Shown here: positions 1 to 5,315 of the stretch, piece after piece
Position numbering within the stretch: the first letter of the stretch is position 1
How the letters are laid out: each line of letters begins with the position of its first letter
Origin: Pseudomonadota bacterium
GTDB lineage: Bacteria; Pseudomonadota; Alphaproteobacteria; Rhizobiales; Rhizobiaceae
Length of the DNA stretch: 5,315 nt
Assembly: GCA_023428515.1 (NCBI GenBank)
Contig: JAEYXI010000477.1
Coordinates: 1-5,315 of the forward strand
Direction of reading: 5' to 3'
The notes under the pieces: generated by a model
What the model saw: only the letters and a program-made list of their open reading frames with translations
What the model was told of the DNA's origin: nothing
Databases searched by the model: none
Translations under genes and position numbers: made by a program

Positions 1-1127
1 AGTCGCAGATCCTGGTTGAGCCGGTTGGCGAAGTCGGCGTCGATGATGCCCGGCCCGGCGCCGACCGAAGGATCGAGCGGCGTGAAGGCCGACAGGAAGG
101 CACGGAGGTCGAGCGTGTCGAAGGCGAGCGTGCCGGACACCATGGGAAGCTTGCCGGACAACAGCAGGTCCAGCGCGCCGCGAGCCTGCTTGCCGTCGAG
201 CGTGATCTGCGCGTCCTCGAAGCGCAGCCGCTCGGCGCCTCCGATGACGCGGCTTTCCATGGCCACGGCGCCGATCGCCGGCTCATGTAGCAGTTCACTC
301 CGCGACCATTCCAGCATCCGTCGTACCGAGGGCGTCGAGAAGTTCACGCGGCCGTCGACATAAGGGTTCTCGCCGAGGCTCGCGGTGCCGTTGAAGGAAA
401 GGTTCGCTGGCCCGGATTTCAGGCTCGCCGTTACCGGCATCGCTGCTCCGCCGAGGAAGAGCAGCGGATTGGAGGAGCCGAGGTCGAGGGTGAACTGCTC
501 GCCGCGCCATGTTCCGGTAGCCGTCGCGCTCGCCCGCCCGTTCAGCTTCTCCCAGCCGATCTTTCCGGCGAGGCCGGTGGCGATCTCCGTCTCGCCGTCG
601 GCGGAGGCCGCGACGATCCTCCCGTCCGAGAATTCGACGACGCCGAACCCCTCTGTGGGCAGCCGTCCGGTATCGGGCGAGGTACGATTCTCCGCCACGA
701 TCTGGCGCGCCGCCTCGATGGCCTCGGCGATCCTCCCTCGACCCGGCAGAACAGGCGTTTCCGCGCCGGCTTCGATCCTGACGGTCGGCCTGATGAAGCG
801 GGCGTGCGAAAAATCGATGTTGCCGGCGAACGCCGCGAAAGGCGACAGTTCGATCTCGACCCGTTCGGCGGCGATGGCGGGCGTCTTGCTGCCGGGAAGC
901 GACAGCGTGACGTCGGTGAGGTTCGCCTGCAGATCGGGCCACACGGTGATCTCCGGCGCCGTGGCGATCGCAACGTCGAGCCCGCTCCATTCGCCCAGCT
1001 CATGCGCGATGCGGTCGCGCACCAGGCGTGTCGACGCCGCATATGGCAGGAGCAGCACGGCGAGCACGACAAAGGCCACCGCGACGGCGAGCGCCCACAG
1101 GCTGCGTCTCAGCACGGGTGTCGGCAT
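1..1127 (-). CDS. AsmA family protein, N-terminal part (truncated by window edge)
   Basis: An uninterrupted reading frame begins at the ATG on the minus strand at 1127 and is still open at base 1, giving 375 visible residues. The start is supported by GGAG (1136-1139) eight bases upstream. Residues 1-8 are short and basic (MPTPVLRR), and about 9-27 form one hydrophobic helix (SLWALAVAVAFVVLAVLLL). This is a signal anchor leaving the rest in the periplasm. The following region (RDRIAHELGEWSGLDVAIA, then ITVWPDLQANLTDVTLSLPG with W63 and P64) has the pattern of the AsmA N-terminal domain. After it come repeated short beta-strand segments, as expected of the long beta-rich groove of AsmA-like proteins. 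Known members of the wider family (AsmA, TamB, YhdP) act in outer-membrane biogenesis or lipid transport between membranes; the substrate of this one cannot be read from sequence. The C-terminal part lies outside the window. It is divergent from acsA2 and shares a 283-base upstream region with it. Family assignment is fairly sure, exact role is not. Confidence 0.82.
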   Translation of the reverse strand, partial: MPTPVLRRSLWALAVAVAFVVLAVLLLPYAASTRLVRDRIAHELGEWSGLDVAIATAPEITVWPDLQANLTDVTLSLPGSKTPAIAAERVEIELSPFAAFAGNIDFSHARFIRPTVRIEAGAETPVLPGRGRIAEAIEAARQIVAENRTSPDTGRLPTEGFGVVEFSDGRIVAASADGETEIATGLAGKIGWEKLNGRASATATGTWRGEQFTLDLGSSNPLLFLGGAAMPVTASLKSGPANLSFNGTASLGENPYVDGRVNFSTPSVRRMLEWSRSELLHEPAIGAVAMESRVIGGAERLRFEDAQITLDGKQARGALDLLLSGKLPMVSGTLAFDTLDLRAFLSAFTPLDPSVGAGPGIIDADFANRLNQDLR

Positions 1128-1331
1128 ATTGTCAGCTCCGGCCGACCGCCTGATTCGGCGTTCGGCCTGTTCCTTATCACCGCCCGGATTTCCCCAAAAC
1201 CCTGGGCCGAAGCCATTTCAAGCCTTTATGGCCCGCAGATGGCGTCGGCAAGCCGGTTTCGAGACGCATCTTGCCCCGGCGGAACGCCCTATGCAAAAAG
1301 GGCCGACTTTCATACTGGCCTGGAAAGATCC

Positions 1332-1341
1332 GGTCCGGACC
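1332..1341. promoter_or_regulatory. Perfect 10-base palindrome (possible operator) upstream of acsA2
   Basis: GGTCCGGACC is a perfect palindrome 69 bases before the acsA2 start codon, in the divergent asmA/acsA2 intergenic region. A second dyad, CATTCC (1366-1371) with GGAATG (1381-1386) around a nine-base spacer, lies just before the ribosome binding site. Such symmetry is compatible with a dimeric regulator site or a leader hairpin. In GC-rich DNA short palindromes also arise by chance. No clear alphaproteobacterial sigma-70 promoter pair (CTTGAC-N17-CTATAT type) could be placed confidently in 1128-1398 for either gene. Confidence 0.22.
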
Positions 1342-1398
1342 ATGAAAAGCGATCGGTAACCAGCGCATTCCGCTTCCATCGGAATGGATCGGGCAGTC

Positions 1399-1405
1399 GG
1401 AGGAG
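1399..1405 (+). promoter_or_regulatory. Ribosome binding site deciding the acsA2 start
   Basis: GGAGGAG is a near-perfect Shine-Dalgarno sequence, with five bases between it and the ATG at 1411. It favours the 1411 start over the in-frame ATG at 1384. That codon has no such sequence in front of it and would place the Shine-Dalgarno inside the coding region. Confidence 0.85.
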
Positions 1406-1410
1406 AATTG

Positions 1411-3369
<1,959 letters not shown>

Positions 3370-3430
3370 GGCGTGCGAGGAGGCAGTGGCGGCCCTGCAG
3401 CCGGCTCGAACACGATCCATTTTCGGCCAG

Positions 3431-3453
3431 AAATCCCGGAAATCCGGGCTTTT
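3431..3453 (+). terminator. Probable intrinsic terminator of acsA2
   Basis: A five-base-pair GC stem, CCCGG (3435-3439) with CCGGG (3444-3448), encloses an AAAT loop and is followed by C and TTTT (3450-3453). AAA (3431-3433) can pair with TTT beyond a single mismatch and lengthen the stem. It lies 66 bases beyond the acsA2 stop. The T tract is short, so termination may be partial and some readthrough toward the stronger terminator at 3656-3682 is possible. Confidence 0.5.
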
Positions 3454-3523
3454 CCTGGTTAAGAATCAGTAACTGCTAAATTTACCTAGATTTCATGAGT
3501 GGTACACATTCGTAAAGATTCTT

Positions 3524-3682
3524 GGCGCCCGGTAAGGAGTTGTTAACTCCCGCGCGCCGATAGTCGCGTCAACTTGAGGGAGAAATCCCGCTCCTCACGA
3601 TCCCCCGAGGAGGCGACATTCGCTCAAGCCCCGTTGTCACAGCAATCTCAACTTCAAGGCGCCTCCAGGCGCCTTTTTCTTT
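3524..3682 (+). ncRNA. Candidate small RNA with three-part fold and intrinsic terminator
   Basis: No convincing protein-coding frame lies here, but the plus strand folds in an ordered way. First, GGAGTT (3536-3541) and AACTCC (3545-3550) pair around GTT, inside a GGCGC/GCGCC clamp (3524-3528 with 3554-3558). Second, CTTGA (3573-3577) pairs with TCAAG (3624-3628) and encloses two hairpins: GGGA-GAAA-TCCC (3578-3589), and CTCCTC/GAGGAG (3591-3596 with 3607-3612) with the C-rich loop ACGATCCCCC. Third is the terminator at 3656-3682. The CTCCTC and CCCCC segments resemble the anti-Shine-Dalgarno stretches of trans-acting alphaproteobacterial sRNAs. The length, about 150 bases, and three stem-loops would suit the rhizobial alpha-r families, for instance alpha-r45, but I cannot confirm membership. 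The 5' end is uncertain and no strong promoter is visible. CTTGGC (3521-3526) with TAACTC (3544-3549) at 17 bases is a weak pair and would start the RNA near 3556. The alternative is a structured 3' untranslated region of acsA2. Confidence 0.5.
3656..3682 (+). terminator. Strong rho-independent terminator
   Basis: AAGGCGCC (3656-3663) and GGCGCCTT (3668-3675) form a perfect eight-base-pair stem with a TCCA loop. It continues into TTTTT (3674-3678), C and TTT (3680-3682). The T tract exists only on the plus strand, so it ends rightward transcription, either of the candidate small RNA or of acsA2 readthrough. On the minus strand the same stem is not followed by a T tract, so it is not a terminator for the leftward genes. 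Confidence 0.88.
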
Positions 3683-3720
3683 GGCGCATCCTCGCCCCTT
3701 CATCGGGATGAGGATGCGCC
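3683..3720. repeat. Perfect 11-base inverted repeat between convergent transcripts
   Basis: GGCGCATCCTC (3683-3693) and its exact complement GAGGATGCGCC (3710-3720) flank a 16-base spacer in which CCC and GGG can pair further. The repeat begins immediately after the T tract of the plus-strand terminator. It lies 30 bases beyond the stop of the leftward gene. For that leftward gene it would be a very stable 3' hairpin. The bases that follow on that strand are A-rich (CAAAGAAAAAGG), so it is not a canonical intrinsic terminator. It could stabilise the messenger 3' end or block antisense readthrough. It may be a dispersed palindromic element, which cannot be judged from one copy. Confidence 0.7.
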
Positions 3721-3724
3721 TGGC

Positions 3725-3745
3725 AGGGGGGCGGCAAGCCCCCCT
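3725..3745. repeat. GC hairpin just behind the stop of the leftward gene
   Basis: GGGGGGC (3726-3732) and GCCCCCC (3738-3744) form a seven-base-pair, almost all G:C stem with a five-base loop, and A3725/T3745 can add one more pair. It starts five bases after the stop of the minus-strand secreted-protein gene. No T tract follows on either strand. As an RNA it would be very stable. With the neighbouring inverted repeat it probably forms the 3' end structure of the leftward transcript. Confidence 0.55.
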
Positions 3746-3750
3746 TCTCG

Positions 3751-4338
3751 TCACTGCTCCACGATTTTGGTCGGATGCTCGAGCAGGCTGAAGTCGTAGC
3801 CTTCGCAGGTGATGTCGGGATTGGTCGGACTGAACATGCCGTTCGGGTTGTCCTTGAACAGCCAGGCATGCAGGTCGTAATGCACGAAGCCTTGCGGGAT
3901 GAGCGGCTCGTGCCCCTCCATCGGCCCCTGGAACGGCTGCCCCATCAGCACCGGACGTTCCTTGGCTACGGTCACCGGAACCAGCCATTCCGCCGCCACC
4001 AGTTGCAGCTTGCCGTCCACCGGCTCGTAGATCAGCACGTTCGGCTTCTTCGGATCGAGCGGCCCCTGGACCGTCAGGTTGACGAAGTGGATGCCCATCC
4101 CGCCTTTCGGATACTCCATGTGTCCCGCCATCTTCATGCCGTCGTAGTGGACGCATCCAACGGTCGACAGATAGAGGTCGCGCACGGCGACATAGGGATC
4201 CTTGTATTTGGCGAGCGCCTCGCGGATGGCGTCCAGTTCGGCCTTGCTCGGCTCCTGGGCGCCGGCGCTGATGGGTGCTGTGATCGAAAGTCCTGCGAGC
4301 GCGACCGCGACTGCGCAAGCGATTTGCCCGGCATTCAT
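3751..4338 (-). CDS. Secreted (periplasmic) protein of unknown function
   Basis: This complete 195-residue protein starts at the ATG at 4338, with GGGAGGG (4344-4350) five bases upstream. Residues 1-27 look like a Sec signal peptide: a short start, a hydrophobic core (about 7-20), and cleavage after A27 in AGA|QE. The mature part begins with a charged helix-like stretch (about 31-45). It then has VGCVHYDG (60-67), GHMEYPKGGMGIHFVN (72-87), LDPKKPNVLIYEPVDGKLQL (94-113), AAEWLVP, and FVHYDLHAWLFKDNPNGMF (151-169) followed by NPDITC (173-178). There are two cysteines in the mature chain (C62, C178) and several histidines (H64, H73, H84, H143, H153, H157, H188). A disulfide and a metal or cofactor site are therefore possible, but this is inference. 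The pattern recalls secreted hypothetical proteins of other bacteria with DLHVWLWK-NP-like motifs; I know no assigned function. It lies downstream of an iron-type permease on the same strand, with a 98-base gap. Confidence 0.85.
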   Translation of the reverse strand: MNAGQIACAVAVALAGLSITAPISAGAQEPSKAELDAIREALAKYKDPYVAVRDLYLSTVGCVHYDGMKMAGHMEYPKGGMGIHFVNLTVQGPLDPKKPNVLIYEPVDGKLQLVAAEWLVPVTVAKERPVLMGQPFQGPMEGHEPLIPQGFVHYDLHAWLFKDNPNGMFSPTNPDITCEGYDFSLLEHPTKIVEQ

Positions 4339-4368
4339 TGCATCCCTCCCATGTAGCGTTGAGACAGA

Positions 4369-4386
4369 CTGCACTGCAGAAAGCAG
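4369..4386. promoter_or_regulatory. CTGC/GCAG dyad cluster upstream of the secreted-protein gene
   Basis: CTGC-ACT-GCAG (4369-4379) overlaps a second arrangement, CTGC-AGAAA-GCAG (4374-4386). The first matches the CTGC-N3/4-GCAG form reported for PhaR, the PHB-responsive repressor of Paracoccus. It sits about where transcription would start if the candidate promoter at 4390-4418 is used, a typical operator position. The motif is short and palindromic, and it is absent from the acsA2 upstream region, so chance occurrence is quite possible. Confidence 0.2.
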
Positions 4387-4389
4387 CCG

Positions 4390-4418
4390 ACTGTCGCTCC
4401 GAACGGGAAGATTGTAAA
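4390..4418 (-). promoter_or_regulatory. Candidate promoter for the secreted-protein gene
   Basis: Read on the minus strand, TTTACA (4418-4413) is five-of-six like the -35 consensus TTGACA. After a 17-base spacer, GACAGT (4395-4390) matches TATAAT in only three positions. Transcription would begin near 4383, leaving a leader of about 45 bases before the ATG at 4338. The gap to the upstream permease supports an independent start, but the -10 element is weak. Confidence 0.3.
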
Positions 4419-4436
4419 TTAGCCGGCCGGAATATA

Positions 4437-5315
4437 TCAGAGGCTGGCTTCGCGGTCCTTGGCCAGCGCGCCCGACAGAAGCAGCACCGGCACCAGCGCC
4501 GTCAGGATGATGACGATCGCCGCCGCAGCACCTTCCTGCGGCGCGCTGCGCGACGCATTCTCGTAGACATGGGTGGCGAGGGTAGAGAAACCGAAGGGGC
4601 GGAGCAGGATCGTCGCCGACAATTCCTTGGTGGTGTCGACGAATACCAGCACCGCCGCCGTCAGGATCGCCGGCTTCAGGAGCGGCAGCAGCACCGAGGC
4701 GGCACTCTGGCCAGGCGTACGGCCGAGGCTGCGCGCGGCTTCGTCGAGATGGCCCGGAAGCTTCTCAAGCCCGGAGCGGATCGCGCCTTCGGCGAGCGCG
4801 ACGAAGCGGATCGAGCAGGCGAGGATGACGCCGGCCGCCGAGCCGGTCAGCAGCAGGCCGGTCGAATGGTCGAAATACTGGCGGAAGAAGGCGTCGATAC
4901 CATTGTCGAATCGCGCCAGCACGAAGAGCAGGCCGAGGCCGAGGATGCCGCCGGGCAGCGCGTAGCCGATCGAGGCGAGCCTGACCGTCGCGGTGACGCC
5001 ATGCGAGCGCGATAGCCTGACAGCATTGAGCAGGAAAAGCGCCAGCGTCACCGTCAGCACCGCGGTACAGCCCGCCGTCATCACGCTGTTGAGGAAGGCG
5101 TCGACGAGGTCCGGTGAGGTGAACTGATCGAGCCGGCGCGACGCGTAGTCGCCGAACACATAGACCGGCACGCCGAAGCCCGAGAGCACCGGCAGCGCCG
5201 TCAGGACCGTCGCCAACGGCCCCCACATCCCCCTGAGCGCGACGCGCGGCGGATGCGCCTTCATGTGCGTGGCGCGGCCGGTGTGGAAGCGGCGGCTCGA
5301 TCGCGCCCACTGTTC
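4437..5315 (-). CDS. Iron(III)-type ABC transporter permease, C-terminal part (truncated by window edge)
   Basis: The frame is open from the right edge (5315) to a TGA at 4437-4439, giving 292 visible residues. An internal ATG at 5264 is probably not the start, because the frame continues upstream without a stop and the preceding residues (RRFHTGRATH) look like the cytoplasmic linker between the two halves of FbpB/AfuB/SfuB-type permeases. Hydrophobic segments lie at about 31-54, 78-98, 114-134, 153-174, 208-226 and 263-284 of the visible part. The EAA loop, which contacts the ATPase, is EAARSLGRTPGQSAASVLLP (192-211). KELSATILLRPFGFSTLA (230-247) is typical of ferric-iron permeases of the binding-protein-dependent family. 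The protein would form the inner-membrane channel for periplasmic-binding-protein-delivered Fe3+ or a similar ligand, driven by a separate ATPase. Neither the binding protein nor the ATPase lies downstream, so they must be upstream, outside the window, or elsewhere. Thiamine or putrescine-type substrates are less likely but not excluded. Confidence 0.88.
   Translation of the reverse strand, partial: EQWARSSRRFHTGRATHMKAHPPRVALRGMWGPLATVLTALPVLSGFGVPVYVFGDYASRRLDQFTSPDLVDAFLNSVMTAGCTAVLTVTLALFLLNAVRLSRSHGVTATVRLASIGYALPGGILGLGLLFVLARFDNGIDAFFRQYFDHSTGLLLTGSAAGVILACSIRFVALAEGAIRSGLEKLPGHLDEAARSLGRTPGQSAASVLLPLLKPAILTAAVLVFVDTTKELSATILLRPFGFSTLATHVYENASRSAPQEGAAAAIVIILTALVPVLLLSGALAKDREASL

Noticed and set aside
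385..1359. Long plus-strand open frame opposite the AsmA-family gene
   Set aside because: Its Ser/Arg/Pro/Ala-rich composition without domains is that of a shadow frame, and the minus-strand frame has a start, ribosome binding site, membrane anchor and family pattern.
1384..1410. Alternative acsA2 start at the ATG at 1384, giving a nine-residue longer protein
   Set aside because: It lacks a ribosome binding site, while the ATG at 1411 has GGAGGAG at ideal spacing and gives the usual family length.
3495..3515. Six-codon ATG frame upstream of the small RNA candidate (possible leader peptide)
   Set aside because: There is no Shine-Dalgarno sequence, no regulatory codon run, and no downstream gene on that strand to control.
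3574..3729. TTG-initiated open frame of about 51 codons through the candidate small RNA
   Set aside because: It has no ribosome binding site and a rare start codon, it runs through the strong terminator, and it has no recognisable protein features.
3569..4318. Minus-strand frame of 249 codons overlapping the secreted-protein gene
   Set aside because: It has an Arg/Gly-rich shadow-type translation without signal peptide or domains; the adjacent frame has a ribosome binding site, signal peptide and normal composition.
5262..5264. ATG at 5264 as the true start of the permease
   Set aside because: The frame stays open upstream to the window edge with linker-like residues, and permeases of this type are normally about twice the visible length with two homologous halves.

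Overview
The window is GC-rich, densely coding DNA of alphaproteobacterial type. The best fit is the order Hyphomicrobiales (Rhizobiales), in the Mesorhizobium/Sinorhizobium neighbourhood. This rests on the acetoacetyl-CoA synthetase, the AsmA-family protein and the codon bias, and is inference rather than a database match. I see no insertion sequence, phage gene, CRISPR array, tRNA or rRNA. Both outer genes run off the ends of the window.

Layout, left to right. Positions 1-1127 (minus strand) hold the N-terminal part of an AsmA-family envelope protein. A 283-base divergent intergenic region (1128-1410) contains two short dyads and a strong ribosome binding site. Positions 1411-3369 (plus strand) encode a complete acetoacetyl-CoA synthetase (acsA2 type), which links acetoacetate and PHB/ketone-body breakdown to central metabolism. 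The gene-free stretch 3370-3750 carries a modest terminator close behind acsA2. It also carries a block of nested hairpins ending in an excellent intrinsic terminator (about 3524-3682), which I interpret as a probable independent small RNA. Two further hairpins follow before the next gene. Positions 3751-4338 (minus strand) encode a 195-residue secreted protein of unknown function. A 98-base gap (4339-4436) has a candidate promoter and a CTGC/GCAG dyad cluster. Positions 4437-5315 (minus strand) are the C-terminal part of an iron(III)-type ABC transporter permease.

How the parts relate. acsA2 appears to be a monocistronic unit: a divergent neighbour on its left, and a terminator followed by convergent genes on its right. 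The permease and the secreted protein lie in the same orientation, but the 98-base gap with promoter-like sequence suggests the secreted protein can be transcribed alone. The most interesting part is the 3370-3750 stretch, where folding elements are too dense and well ordered to be a simple spacer. No obviously new multigene system is visible.
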